A stretch of 64,000 bases of DNA from Chryseobacterium gwangjuense (GTDB lineage Bacteria > Bacteroidota > Bacteroidia > Flavobacteriales > Weeksellaceae): assembly GCF_021311115.1 (NCBI RefSeq), contig NZ_JAJTNP010000005.1, positions 1 to 64,000 on the forward strand. The letters run 5' to 3'. The notes beneath the pieces were generated by a model that saw only the letters and a program-made list of their open reading frames with translations, ran no database searches and was not told the DNA's origin. Positions 53,837-62,960 of the stretch are shown piece after piece. Position 1 is the first letter of the stretch; every line of letters starts with the position of its first letter. The position numbers and the translations under genes are program-made.

Positions 53837-54649
53837 ATGAAAAAAATAAAGATTTTAGGAGTAATCGCAGCAGGGTTATTATTGTTTACAGCCTGCAATT
53901 CGCCGAAGAAAGATGATCCGAACGTGATTAAAGTCGGCATTACTTCCGGTCCGGAACAGGAAATTGCAGAAGTGGCTAAAAAAGTAGCCAAAGAAAAGTA
54001 TAATCTTGAGGTAGAACTGATTTCTTTCAATGATTATGTGGTTCCCAATGAAGCTTTAAATAATGGAGATATTGATGCCAATGCTTTCCAGCACGTTCCT
54101 TATTTGAATGAACAATCCAAACAGAGAGGCTATAAGCTTGCTGTTGTCGGAAATACTTTCGTGTACCCGATTGTTGCGTATTCAAAAAAAATTAAAAACA
54201 TTCAGGAACTTCAAAACGGAAGCACTATTGTGATTCCCAACGATCCTACAAACGGGGGTCGCGCCTTACTTTTATTACAGAAAAACGGATTGCTAAAATT
54301 AAAAGACAGGATCGGTTTATTACCAAAAGTAACTGATATTGTTGAAAATACGAAACAATTGAAAATCCTTGAAATTGAAGCTCCTCAATTACCAAGAGTA
54401 TTGGATGACAAAGAAGTTGTAATCGCCATTATTAATAACAATTTTGCAGCTCAGGCTGGATTAGATGCAGAAAAACAAGGCATTTTTAAAGAAGATAAAG
54501 ATTCTCCTTATGTGAATGTAATTGTTTCAAGAGAAGACAACAAAACTTCCGAGAAAGTTAAGAACTTTGTAAAAGCCTATGAATCGGATGAAGTGGTAAA
54601 AAAAGCGGAAGAGATTTTTAAAGGAGGCGCGATCAAAGGTTGGAATTAG
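53837..54649 (+). CDS. metQ: Methionine-binding lipoprotein
   Basis: A 270-residue substrate-binding protein. The ATG at 53837 begins a lipoprotein signal with lipobox LFTAC and lipidated C20; an upstream frame to 53732 would hide this signal and is rejected. KVGITSGPEQEIAEVAK, NDYVVPNEALNNGDIDANAFQHVPYLN and IPNDPTNGGRALLLLQ are typical MetQ/NlpA motifs. The 175-bp gap after metI has a small hairpin (AGCGT-gtaa-ACGCT) at 53681-53694. The end of the unit has a hairpin at 54723-54756. Confidence 0.95.
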   Translation: MKKIKILGVIAAGLLLFTACNSPKKDDPNVIKVGITSGPEQEIAEVAKKVAKEKYNLEVELISFNDYVVPNEALNNGDIDANAFQHVPYLNEQSKQRGYKLAVVGNTFVYPIVAYSKKIKNIQELQNGSTIVIPNDPTNGGRALLLLQKNGLLKLKDRIGLLPKVTDIVENTKQLKILEIEAPQLPRVLDDKEVVIAIINNNFAAQAGLDAEKQGIFKEDKDSPYVNVIVSREDNKTSEKVKNFVKAYESDEVVKKAEEIFKGGAIKGWN

Positions 54650-54722
54650 GTTAGTAAGTGGTGAATTGCCAATATTAAAAATTGAAATTCTACGAAACCC
54701 CGAGTACAAATATTACAAAAAA

Positions 54723-54756
54723 TAATGCCTGACTGAACAACATCAATCAGGCATTA
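54723..54756. terminator. Terminator-like hairpin between metQ and the ester cyclase gene
   Basis: TAATGCCTGA pairs perfectly with TCAGGCATTA around a 14-nt loop between two convergent genes. The T-run is short, so its strength is uncertain. Confidence 0.55.
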
Positions 54757-54773
54757 CCATATAAAATGAAAAA

Positions 54774-55349
54774 TTATTTTGCCATAATTTGATCCATATA
54801 TGTTTTATTATCCCAAAATAAATATTCTTCACTCATCGTACCGTCTTCTTTCCAAATACCGATGGTAGCCATAGGAAGTCTGAATTTTTTACCCGTCGGT
54901 TCAATGAATTTACCATCTCCTGTTGGCATTGGTTTAGTGAAAGTACCTTCCATATATCCTATTACTGCAGTCATGTTTCCTGAACCTATTTTAATGGGAT
55001 GTTCCTTTATTCTTGTATCAGGAGCATAAACAAACATAGCATCTAACGTTTTAATATGTTGCTCCAAGCCTATTTCAGTATGTCCATCCGGAAAATGAAC
55101 TTTTATATCCTTAGCGTGGCTTTCATGCAAACGTTTCCAGTCTCTGTTACTAAACACCGTATAATCAAGTGTATCAAAAGTTGCGAGATTCTTTGAAATA
55201 ATCTCATTAGTGGCAGTCAATTCCTTAACTTGCTTTAAAACTTCATCGCTTTCTGCAGTCTTTTTGTCGTTCTGGCGACAAGATGTGAATGCAAATGCTA
55301 TGGTAACCATTCCTAAAAAACTTACTGTTTTTGTAATTGAATTTTTCAT
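54774..55349 (-). CDS. SnoaL-like ester cyclase lipoprotein
   Basis: A 191-residue protein starting at the ATG at 55349. The signal ends in FTSC, a lipobox with C24. The rest follows the SnoaL-like polyketide-cyclase/ester-cyclase pattern: FSNRDWKRLHESHAKDIKVHFPDGHTEIGLEQHIKTLDAMF, then a conserved GxxGK-type region and IWKEDGTMSEEYLFWDN. It is exported and lipid-anchored, unusual for this fold, which is mostly cytoplasmic. It is divergent from an AraC-type regulator across a 280-bp spacer, so that regulator probably controls it. Confidence 0.82.
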   Translation of the reverse strand: MKNSITKTVSFLGMVTIAFAFTSCRQNDKKTAESDEVLKQVKELTATNEIISKNLATFDTLDYTVFSNRDWKRLHESHAKDIKVHFPDGHTEIGLEQHIKTLDAMFVYAPDTRIKEHPIKIGSGNMTAVIGYMEGTFTKPMPTGDGKFIEPTGKKFRLPMATIGIWKEDGTMSEEYLFWDNKTYMDQIMAK

Positions 55350-55629
55350 TTTGTTATTATTAATAATTTTTGATAACAAATTTCTTCATTAATCAATCCA
55401 ACCGGGTAATAAAATTCGGAAGTTTTGTTGTGTTTTTTTAACATCAACAATTAAATTTTATAATGGTACTTAGAATAGAGTGCTACTTTGAGATCAAGTC
55501 TTTTTTAAAATACTATCTAATAACGATATTATAACAGGAAAATCTGTAGAATTATCATGAGACCAATGAAAGGCTGCAGTTTATTTTAGAATGATTAAAT
55601 TGCATTTACACATTTTTATAATAGTTCTT

Positions 55630-56460
55630 ATGGATGAATTTTTTACTATAATCAGATTAGGTCCCGAAGATGCGGAGATAATTAAAAATTCACCCAACGA
55701 TCCTCACAGGCATGATTATGAAGAGCTGATTATTGGAAAAGAGGGAAAATTAGAACACTTTATTGATTTTAATTCCAAGCTGTTTGAATCTCCTTTTATA
55801 AGCTTTGTTACAAAAGGAAAGATGCATCGCGCTCGCCCGCTTTCAAAAGACGGAAAATGTGACATATGGGCATTACGGTTTAAAACTGAATTTATTCCAG
55901 AAACAACATTTCAACTATATGCTTCCTTTCATGAAAATGCAAGTTTAAGCATGAAAGATGATGCATGCTTTGATCGATTAAATTTAATCTGTAATATGAT
56001 CTATGCTGAGTATAAACAAACTCAACCCGATCTATGTATCATTAGACAATTGCTTAGTACAATATTGACAATGGTTGAATCGGAAAGGCGAAAAATAAAA
56101 TCAGATGTTCAAGAATACAGAACGGTACAAAGTACCACTTTTAGAAATTTTCTTACTCTATTAGAAGAACACTATAAAGAACCTGAAGGTGTAAATTTTT
56201 ATGCCGAAAAGCTGTTTATGACTGTGCGTAATTTAAATCTTATTTGCCAGAATATCCTGTATAAGAGTGTTTCGGAAATCATAGAAACACGAAAACTTGT
56301 GGAAGCAAAAAATCTATTAATTACGACCGATTTAACGGTATCTGAAATAGGGTATGAATTGGGCTTTAAAGAGAAAACTTACTTCACCCATGTTTTTAAA
56401 AAGAAGGCAGGTATTACCCCTACCGAATTCCGACAAGAAATGTCAAAAATTATTTCTTAA
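55630..56460 (+). CDS. AraC-family transcriptional regulator
   Basis: A 276-residue regulator. The ATG at 55630 (MDEFFTIIRLGPED) is chosen over one 39 bp upstream that gives a hydrophobic, atypical N-terminus. The N-terminal cupin domain has HDYEELIIGKEGK and the C-terminal domain has two HTH units, with NFYAEKLFMTVRNLNLICQNILYKSVSEIIE and VSEIGYELGFKEKTYFTHVFKKKAGITPTEFRQ. It is divergent from the ester cyclase lipoprotein gene. The ligand is unknown. Confidence 0.88.
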   Translation: MDEFFTIIRLGPEDAEIIKNSPNDPHRHDYEELIIGKEGKLEHFIDFNSKLFESPFISFVTKGKMHRARPLSKDGKCDIWALRFKTEFIPETTFQLYASFHENASLSMKDDACFDRLNLICNMIYAEYKQTQPDLCIIRQLLSTILTMVESERRKIKSDVQEYRTVQSTTFRNFLTLLEEHYKEPEGVNFYAEKLFMTVRNLNLICQNILYKSVSEIIETRKLVEAKNLLITTDLTVSEIGYELGFKEKTYFTHVFKKKAGITPTEFRQEMSKIIS

Positions 56461-56651
56461 TCAGTTATCACAACCCTAGTTTCTAAGTTTAAGCAATCAT
56501 AAAAACTAAATAATAAAGTATTTCTTATTATTCTACAATTAAGCTTTTATGAAATCCCTCTGCGTTTTTCAGGGGAATCTTTTAAAATTTATTTCTTTCA
56601 TAAGAAGAAGAATAATTTATCATGTATTCAAAAAAAATACATTTTCTCAAT

Positions 56652-56682
56652 TTGAGATAATAAATATTTTTTGCTAATTTTG
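56652..56682 (+). promoter_or_regulatory. Promoter: TTG (56652) and TAATTTTG (56675)
   Basis: A TTG at 56652-56654 is separated by 20 bp from TAATTTTG (56675-56682), a good Bacteroidota promoter. It directs transcription of the bglX-type gene with a leader of about 18 nt and excludes the upstream in-frame start at 56671. Confidence 0.7.
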
Positions 56683-56706
56683 TTACCGATCAATAAAAAG
56701 GCTTTT

Positions 56707-58968
56707 ATGTTAAAGAAAACCGCCATTGTAAGTTTATTTACATTTATTTCAGCTTCTTATATGGCTCAAAATACGACTCTACCTGTTTATTTAGACGAAT
56801 CAAAACCCGTTGAACAACGAGTTCAGGATGCCCTTTCCAGAATGACGCTGGAAGAAAAAGTGGCCATGCTTCATGCACAATCGAAATTCAGTTCTCCAGG
56901 AGTTCCAAGATTGGGAATTCCTGAATTCTGGACTACAGACGGTCCTCATGGGGTACGTCCTGAAGTAATGTGGGACGAATGGAATCAGGCTGGTTGGACC
57001 AACGACTCCATTATCGCTTATCCTGCATTAACAGCACTTTCCGCAACATGGAACAAAAAAATGTCATGGAACTACGGGAAAGCACTTGGTGAAGAAGCCC
57101 GTTACAGAAAAAAAGACATTCTTCTGGGACCCGGAGTGAATATTTACAGAACTCCATTGAACGGAAGAAACTTCGAATATATGGGGGAAGATCCTTATCT
57201 GACCTCTAAAATGGTGGTTCCTTACATCAAAGGAGTACAATCCAACGGTGTAGCAACTTCCGTGAAACATTTTGCTTTAAATAATCAGGAAATGTTCCGT
57301 CATACCAGTAATGTAAAAGTGGATGACAGAACATTATATGAGATTTATCTTCCGGCTTTCAAAGCGGCAGTAACAGAAGGAGATTCATGGACGATTATGG
57401 GAGCTTATGATATGTATAAAGGGCAGTATGCGAGCCAAAATCAATATCTTTTGAATGATATTTTGAAAGGAGAATGGAACTACAAAGGAGTTGTGGTTTC
57501 CGACTGGGGAGCTGTAAACAATACCGAACAAGCCATCCACAACGGATTGGATCTTGAATTCGGAAGCTGGACCAACGGACTTTCGGCAGGAACAAAAAAT
57601 GCTTACGACAATTATTATTTAGCAAAACCTTATCTGGATTTAATTAAGTCCGGAAAAGCAGGTACGAAAGAGCTTGATGATAAAGTTTCAAGACTTTTAA
57701 ATTTAGCTTATAAAACAACGATGAACAGAAACAAGCCTTTCGGAAACATCGCTTCTAAAGAGCATAAAGCGGTTGCTAAGGAAATCGGTGAAGAAGGAAT
57801 TGTATTGTTGAAAAATCAAGGAAATGTACTTCCGATCGACATCAATAAAGCTAAAAAAATCGCTGTAATTGGTGAAAATGCAATCAAGATTATGACTGTT
57901 GGTGGTGGTTCTTCTTCATTAAAAGTGAAATATGAAACGCTTCCTTTAGACGGAATTAAAGCAAGATTCGGAAAACAGTCTGATGTTCAATATGCAAGAG
58001 GTTATGTAGGAGATATTGGAGGAGAATACAACGGGGTAAAATCCGGTCAGGATCTGAAAGATACACGTTCTGAAGCAGAATTATTGAATGAAGCTGTTGA
58101 ATTGGCAAAAAAATCTGATTATGTAATTTTCGTCGGAGGGTTGAACAAAGCTGATTTCCAGGACAGTGAAGGAAACGACAGAAAAAGCTACGGATTGCCT
58201 TACAATCAGGATAACGTGATTGCCGCATTGGCAAAAGCAAATAAAAATCTTGCTGTGGTTTTAATTTCAGGAAATGCAGTTGCCATGCCTTGGATTAAAG
58301 AAGTTCCGACTGTTTTACAATCCTGGTATTTAGGTTCTGAAGCCGGAAATTCTATCGCTTCCATTTTAGCTGGAGATGCGAATCCTTCCGGAAAATTACC
58401 ATTTACTTTCCCTATGAAACTGGAAGACAATTCAGCGCACCAGTTAGGAGAATATCCTGGTCAAAAAGATGAATTTGCGGCTGGCAAAGGAAAAGATCAG
58501 AAAAATCCGATCAACATCACCTACAATGAAGGAATTTTTGTGGGATACAGATGGCATGACACGAAAAAAATTAAACCGCTATTCAGTTTTGGACATGGTT
58601 TGAGCTATACAACTTTTGAGTTTGGAAAAGCTAAAGCCGATAAAACGATCATGAGTCAGGATGATAAAATTACGTTTACAGTTTCAGTTAAAAACACAGG
58701 AAAAAAAGCCGGAGCAGAAGTTGCCCAGTTGTATATTTCTGATTTAAAATCTTCTGTAGAAAGACCATCCAAAGAATTGAAAGGTTTTGAAAAAGTATTT
58801 TTAAATCCCGGAGAAGAAAAAGAAGTGACATTCACGATTGACAAAACAGCTCTAAGTTTCTTCGATGCTCAAAAACATGACTGGGTTGCAGAACCTGGAG
58901 ATTTTGAAGCACAGATCGGAAATTCTTCGGATGCCATCAAAACGAAAGTTAAGTTTACTTTGAAGTAA
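56707..58968 (+). CDS. bglX: GH3 beta-glucosidase (BglX-like)
   Basis: A 753-residue exported enzyme with a signal peptide (MLKKTAIVSLFTFISASYMAQ). It has the three-domain BglX plan without a PA14 insert: (beta/alpha)8 domain with KHFALNNQE and the nucleophile Asp in GVVVSDWGAV, the alpha/beta domain, and the C-terminal fibronectin III-like domain (VKNTGKKAGAEVAQLYISD). It hydrolyses terminal beta-glucosyl units in the periplasm. It is not clustered with the other GH3 gene at 12028 and is followed by a strong terminator. Confidence 0.92.
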   Translation: MLKKTAIVSLFTFISASYMAQNTTLPVYLDESKPVEQRVQDALSRMTLEEKVAMLHAQSKFSSPGVPRLGIPEFWTTDGPHGVRPEVMWDEWNQAGWTNDSIIAYPALTALSATWNKKMSWNYGKALGEEARYRKKDILLGPGVNIYRTPLNGRNFEYMGEDPYLTSKMVVPYIKGVQSNGVATSVKHFALNNQEMFRHTSNVKVDDRTLYEIYLPAFKAAVTEGDSWTIMGAYDMYKGQYASQNQYLLNDILKGEWNYKGVVVSDWGAVNNTEQAIHNGLDLEFGSWTNGLSAGTKNAYDNYYLAKPYLDLIKSGKAGTKELDDKVSRLLNLAYKTTMNRNKPFGNIASKEHKAVAKEIGEEGIVLLKNQGNVLPIDINKAKKIAVIGENAIKIMTVGGGSSSLKVKYETLPLDGIKARFGKQSDVQYARGYVGDIGGEYNGVKSGQDLKDTRSEAELLNEAVELAKKSDYVIFVGGLNKADFQDSEGNDRKSYGLPYNQDNVIAALAKANKNLAVVLISGNAVAMPWIKEVPTVLQSWYLGSEAGNSIASILAGDANPSGKLPFTFPMKLEDNSAHQLGEYPGQKDEFAAGKGKDQKNPINITYNEGIFVGYRWHDTKKIKPLFSFGHGLSYTTFEFGKAKADKTIMSQDDKITFTVSVKNTGKKAGAEVAQLYISDLKSSVERPSKELKGFEKVFLNPGEEKEVTFTIDKTALSFFDAQKHDWVAEPGDFEAQIGNSSDAIKTKVKFTLK

Positions 58969-58994
58969 TTTTACTTATATATATTTCTAAAACG

Positions 58995-59020
58995 AGATGC
59001 CTGAATTTTTTCAGGCATCT
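58995..59020 (+). terminator. Rho-independent terminator
   Basis: AGATGCCTGA pairs with TCAGGCATCT around ATTTTT and is followed by TTTATTT. It ends the bglX gene. Confidence 0.85.
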
Positions 59021-59096
59021 TTTATTTCTATGCTAAATATCACCTTGAAGATCAACAAGTAATTCCTTATATTTATGTCACTAAAGTAAAAATATC

Positions 59097-59435
59097 ATGG
59101 TAGAAACTGCCTCATTTTATGAAGAAATGCAATACGAAGAAGGGAATAAACCAGCCGTAAAAGTGATGCTTAAAAATGATTTGGCTAAAGAGATCAGAAT
59201 TCTTTTCCGTACACATCAGGAAATGAAAGAGCACAAAGCTCCCTATCCTATTATTGTTCAGGTTTTGGAAGGCTCTATTGATTTTGGAGTTGAAGGTAAA
59301 AGATATATTCTGAAAAAAGGAATGATGATTCAGCTATCCGCCAATATTCCTCACGATCTTCTGGCATTGGAAGAAAGTATGGTACGACTTAGCTTAAGCC
59401 TTTTGGACCAGACTTCCAGAGTTGAAAATATATAA
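59097..59435 (+). CDS. Small cupin-domain protein
   Basis: A 112-residue single-domain cupin. The residues HQEMKEHKAPYPIIVQVLEGSIDFGVEGKRYILKKGMMIQLSANIPHDLLALEES form the conserved double-stranded beta-helix, with His in the expected metal positions. It has no signal peptide. It may bind a small ligand or act on organic acids; no partner gene helps. Confidence 0.85.
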   Translation: MVETASFYEEMQYEEGNKPAVKVMLKNDLAKEIRILFRTHQEMKEHKAPYPIIVQVLEGSIDFGVEGKRYILKKGMMIQLSANIPHDLLALEESMVRLSLSLLDQTSRVENI

Positions 59436-59494
59436 AAAGAAGCATGTAAAATGGTATTCTTCTCTATTGTATCTAAAATCTGTTTAAATTAAAA

Positions 59495-59650
59495 TTAACC
59501 ACAAAAAATACAAAAGCTATTTATCCAGTTATTATCAGATTACTAAAAGTACTAAAAAGAATAAAAATCAAAGATTTTTAAAGACTTGTGCGTCCTTTTT
59601 TCAGTTTAATGATAAACTTTAAATATAATATATAAATCTTTTGTGGTTAA
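59495..59650. repeat. MITE-like element with 12-bp terminal inverted repeats (copy B)
   Basis: TTAACCACAAAA (59495-59506) and TTTTGTGGTTAA (59639-59650) are perfect inverted repeats bounding a 156-bp non-coding unit. The interior has a palindrome AAAATC-AAA-GATTTT and TTGTGCGTCCTTTT. Size, terminal repeats and lack of an ORF fit a non-autonomous dispersed element. A degenerate relative is at 1895-2061. No clear target-site duplication is seen. Confidence 0.6.
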
Positions 59651-59671
59651 ATAAAAAGTGTAAACAAACTT

Positions 59672-61174
59672 CTATTTTAAATAAGTATCATACAAATCTG
59701 TTCTTCGATCTTTCAACACTTGCACAGAACCATTATAATGCAAATCTTTCAGAAGATTAAGGTCCACATCTACAATTAAGGTCATTTCCGTATTAGGAGT
59801 TGCCTCTCCTTTTACTCCATTTGGAGGGAACGCAAAATCAGACGGCGTGAAAACCGCTGCCTGTCCAAACTGAATATCCATATTATTAACCCCCGGAAGA
59901 TTTCCTACACAACCTGCAATGGCAACATAACATTCGTTTTCAATTGCTCTGGCTGCAGCACAGTGTCTCACCCGGATATAGGCATTCTGAGTATCAGTAA
60001 GGTAAGGTACAAACAGGATTTTCATTCCCTGATCAGCCAATATTCTCGGAAGTTCAGGAAACTCCACATCATAGCAGATGACCAGTCCTATTTTGCCACA
60101 ATCGGTATCAAAAACTTTGATCTCGCTTCCGCCTTTCATCCCGTAATATTTCTTTTCATTGGGCGTAATATGAATTTTCCTGTATTCATCTATTCTTCCG
60201 TCTCTATGCAAAAGATAACTTACGTTAAACAGATCATTATTTTCAAAAACCGGCATACTTCCTGAAATAATATTGACATTGTAGCTGATCGCAAATTCAG
60301 AAATCTTATTTTTAATGCTTTCCGTCATTTTAGCCAGCTCAATCATACTATCTCTTCCCGATAAATTATTGAAAGGAGCTAATAAAGGCGTATTAAAGAG
60401 TTCCGGAAAAAGAACGAAATCCGATTTATAATCACCCATTACATCTACAAAAAACTCAACCTGTTCATAGAAAGCATTGATATCCTTAAACTGTCTCATC
60501 TGCCATTGTACCAAACCGAGTCTTATGATACTGTCCTGCATGGTATTCGGCTTTTTACTGTAATAAATATTGTTCCATTGCAGCAACACGGCATTTTCTT
60601 TTGAAGATTCATCTTCAGGAAGATATTTTTTTAGTACTTTGATCGGAAGAAAATTATTGGATAGCTGAAAGGAAAGAACAGGATCATAAATTTCCTTATC
60701 CCTTACTTTACGAATATAATCTCTTGCAGAAAGTTCATCACTATAGGTATGATAATTCGGAATTCTTCCTCCCAATACGATAGATTTCAGATTCAACAGC
60801 TCGCAAAGCTCTTTACGCGCATCATACAATCTTCTTCCCAATCTCAGCTCACGAAACTGAGGATCCACAAAAACTTCAATTCCATACAATACATTTCCTG
60901 TAGCAGAATGGGTATTAAAAGAATAATTTCCGGTAATATCACTGTACGTATGATCATCCCCGAAATCTTCATAGTTAACTACAATTGAAAGAGCAACTGC
61001 CGCCAATTTTCCGTCTACTGTTATACAAATCTGACCTTGTGGAAAAATTTTGGTAAGCTTGGCAATGCTTTTCTTAGCCCAAACGTATTCCGACATTTTA
61101 GGATAAGCAAGCTTCATAATTTCTACCAGTTCATCATAATCTTCAAGCTTTAATGTTCGTGTTTCAATTTGCAT
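59672..61174 (-). CDS. Bifunctional GNAT acetyltransferase / carbon-nitrogen hydrolase
   Basis: A 500-residue fusion. Residues 1-190 form a GNAT acetyltransferase domain (FRELRLGRRLYDARKELCELLNLKSIVLGG); residues ~215-500 form a nitrilase-superfamily amidohydrolase with the catalytic triad E258 (LFPELF), K333 (EYRKIH) and C367 (VICYDVEFPE). The fusion is known in Bacteroidota and other bacteria. It could hydrolyse amides or nitriles and acetylate an amine of the same metabolite (inference). It is monocistronic. Confidence 0.92.
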   Translation of the reverse strand: MQIETRTLKLEDYDELVEIMKLAYPKMSEYVWAKKSIAKLTKIFPQGQICITVDGKLAAVALSIVVNYEDFGDDHTYSDITGNYSFNTHSATGNVLYGIEVFVDPQFRELRLGRRLYDARKELCELLNLKSIVLGGRIPNYHTYSDELSARDYIRKVRDKEIYDPVLSFQLSNNFLPIKVLKKYLPEDESSKENAVLLQWNNIYYSKKPNTMQDSIIRLGLVQWQMRQFKDINAFYEQVEFFVDVMGDYKSDFVLFPELFNTPLLAPFNNLSGRDSMIELAKMTESIKNKISEFAISYNVNIISGSMPVFENNDLFNVSYLLHRDGRIDEYRKIHITPNEKKYYGMKGGSEIKVFDTDCGKIGLVICYDVEFPELPRILADQGMKILFVPYLTDTQNAYIRVRHCAAARAIENECYVAIAGCVGNLPGVNNMDIQFGQAAVFTPSDFAFPPNGVKGEATPNTEMTLIVDVDLNLLKDLHYNGSVQVLKDRRTDLYDTYLK

Positions 61175-61364
61175 ATTATTTATTTTTATGATTTGTAAAA
61201 AGGTGTCAAATGATTTCCATATTTAAATCGCTGCCAATTAAATACACTAAAATATACGGATTTTTTGATTCGGAAGGTTAATATTTTTGTATTCTTTTTA
61301 ATTATTTATTAAGTTTACTTTGTTGAAAATTAATGATTAAACTAACAGCATTTCGCTAACGAAA

Positions 61365-61907
61365 ATGAGCAATCAGGTTAAAAATTTGAGAGAAAAACAG
61401 CATCTGACCCAATCTGAACTTGCTGAAAAATCCGGACTTTCGTTAAGAACTGTTCAGCGGATTGAGGCAGGAAGCATTCCCAAAGGATTTACCTTAAAAG
61501 CTCTTGCACAAGCCCTACACACAGAACCTGAAAAAATTGTGCCTTCCGTCGAAGAAACCAACAAAGCGAACAGAGCAAAACTCATCAATCTTTCTGCTTT
61601 ATGTGGTCTTGTTCTTCCCTTTGGAGGAGTGATTGTGCCTTTGATTTTAACTTACAAAACAAAAGATTCTGCAACAAAAGAAATTGGCAAAGACATTGTC
61701 AGCCTACAAATTGTATTGGCTGCCGTTCTCTCTCTTTTTATGATTGTAAGTCCGTTCATTCAGCATTTTTCAGGCATCCGGTTTCCTCTTTTTTTGGTGC
61801 CTCTTATCTGCTTACTCGGTGTAAAGCTGTTCATTATCATCAGAAACGGCATCAGTTTAAACCAAAACAACAATTTACACATCAAACTGAAAACCAGTTT
61901 TTTATAA
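61365..61907 (+). CDS. XRE-type HTH protein with DUF4870 membrane domain
   Basis: A 180-residue membrane-bound regulator. Residues 1-60 are a Cro/C1-type HTH (VKNLREKQHLTQSELAEKSGLSLRTVQRIEAG). Residues ~68-160 are the DUF4870 membrane domain (LINLSALCGLVLPFGGVIVPLILTYKTK and two more helices). A one-component membrane-bound HTH is suggested. It is followed by a hairpin and an aspartyl-protease-like membrane protein, which may be a regulatory partner, but that is a guess from position. Confidence 0.87.
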   Translation: MSNQVKNLREKQHLTQSELAEKSGLSLRTVQRIEAGSIPKGFTLKALAQALHTEPEKIVPSVEETNKANRAKLINLSALCGLVLPFGGVIVPLILTYKTKDSATKEIGKDIVSLQIVLAAVLSLFMIVSPFIQHFSGIRFPLFLVPLICLLGVKLFIIIRNGISLNQNNNLHIKLKTSFL

Positions 61908-61943
61908 TTAAACAAATACAATTGTCGTAAAATTGTCGTCTCA

Positions 61944-61986
61944 TTTTTGCAAGATTTCTGATTGAAAACCACGAATCTTGCAAAAA
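61944..61986 (+). promoter_or_regulatory. 13-bp perfect inverted repeat before the protease-like gene
   Basis: TTTTTGCAAGATT (61944-61956) and AATCTTGCAAAAA (61974-61986) are perfect inverted copies with a 17-bp spacer, ending 8 bp before the ATG at 61995. CATTTTTG at 61942-61949 with TTG at 61922 (17 bp apart) is a near-consensus promoter overlapping the left arm. The site could be an operator of the upstream HTH protein or a 5' UTR hairpin that hides the start. The T-run is on the wrong side for a rightward terminator. Confidence 0.55.
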
Positions 61987-61994
61987 AAATAACA

Positions 61995-62906
61995 ATGAAA
62001 ATTTTTAAGAAAATTGTATTGACTTTTTTAGTCGTTTTGATCCTGGCTTCAATGGGCGGTTATCTCTATTTCGATCAGAAATTTACCCCTGAAAAAAATT
62101 ATTTAACCATAAAAAACGAAAGCGGAAATATTCCGATTACATGGCTAGGAAATGATAAGAACGTCTTGCTTGTACCCATTCATTTTCCGGCAGATTCTGC
62201 GACTTACTATTTACAGTTTGATACTGGTTCTCCTTCTACCCTATTTTATACACAAGCCATCAAAAATATAAAAGGGATTAGTATACATCAGGAGCGGGCA
62301 AAAGCATCATTTACTTTAGGAAAAACAACAATTTCTTCAGATCAATTCATGCTTGTTTCTCAAAAAGAAACCCAACATAAAGATGTTTTCAATATTATCG
62401 GAACTTTGGGCGCAGACATCCTGGAAAACCATAAAACGCTTATTAATTTTAAAGAAAACTATCTGGCTTTTAATCTTTCAAAACTACCTCTTCAGTACAA
62501 TGATCAACTGATAGATTTTAAGTTTAAAAAGAGAAAAATCATTCTAAAAGGGATATTGAGAGGACAAGAAGAACAATTCCTATTCGACTCCGGAACAAGT
62601 GCTTATGAATTGCTGACCAATAAAGAAACCTGGCAGAGTTTAAAATCTTCAAATTCTAAAGTCACTGTTGAAAGAGCTCAGTCATGGCAAAACATTCTCA
62701 CCACGTTTATGGCAACTTGCGATCAAAACATTCAATTTAAAAACAAAAAAATTCCACTCCGTCAGGTTACCTATGTAGAAGGCTTTTCACAAACCCAGTA
62801 TGCCCTCATGAAATTTTCGGGAATGACAGGAATGCTTGGCAATAGAATTTTCCTAAAAAATGTTTTGTATCTGGATGGTGAAAATGAAAAAATGGCGATA
62901 GACTAG
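61995..62906 (+). CDS. Two-lobed aspartyl-protease-like membrane-anchored protein
   Basis: A 303-residue protein with one N-terminal membrane helix (about 7-26). It has two pepsin-type active-site motifs: D76-T-G-S79 in QFDTGSPS and D198-S-G-T201 in LFDSGTSA. Each is followed by a hydrophobic-hydrophobic-Gly segment (IIGTLGADIL; MTGMLGNRIFL), as in the psi-loop of retropepsin/pepsin folds. Bacterial pepsin-like proteins with two intact motifs in one chain are uncommon; the protein may instead be a tandem retropepsin-like domain of the aspartyl protease family. The catalytic part faces the periplasm. The start at 61995 is preferred to a TTG at 61962. Confidence 0.75.
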   Translation: MKIFKKIVLTFLVVLILASMGGYLYFDQKFTPEKNYLTIKNESGNIPITWLGNDKNVLLVPIHFPADSATYYLQFDTGSPSTLFYTQAIKNIKGISIHQERAKASFTLGKTTISSDQFMLVSQKETQHKDVFNIIGTLGADILENHKTLINFKENYLAFNLSKLPLQYNDQLIDFKFKKRKIILKGILRGQEEQFLFDSGTSAYELLTNKETWQSLKSSNSKVTVERAQSWQNILTTFMATCDQNIQFKNKKIPLRQVTYVEGFSQTQYALMKFSGMTGMLGNRIFLKNVLYLDGENEKMAID

Positions 62907-62929
62907 ACTAATGCATTCGAAAAACCTAT

Positions 62930-62960
62930 CGAATCAATAAGTTGTATCATTTGATTCGAA
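62930..62960. repeat. 8-bp inverted repeat downstream of the protease-like gene
   Basis: TCGAATCA and TGATTCGA are perfect inverted copies with a 15-bp spacer. It starts 23 bp after the protease-like stop codon. It could be a terminator stem, but lacks a clear T-run. Confidence 0.4.
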
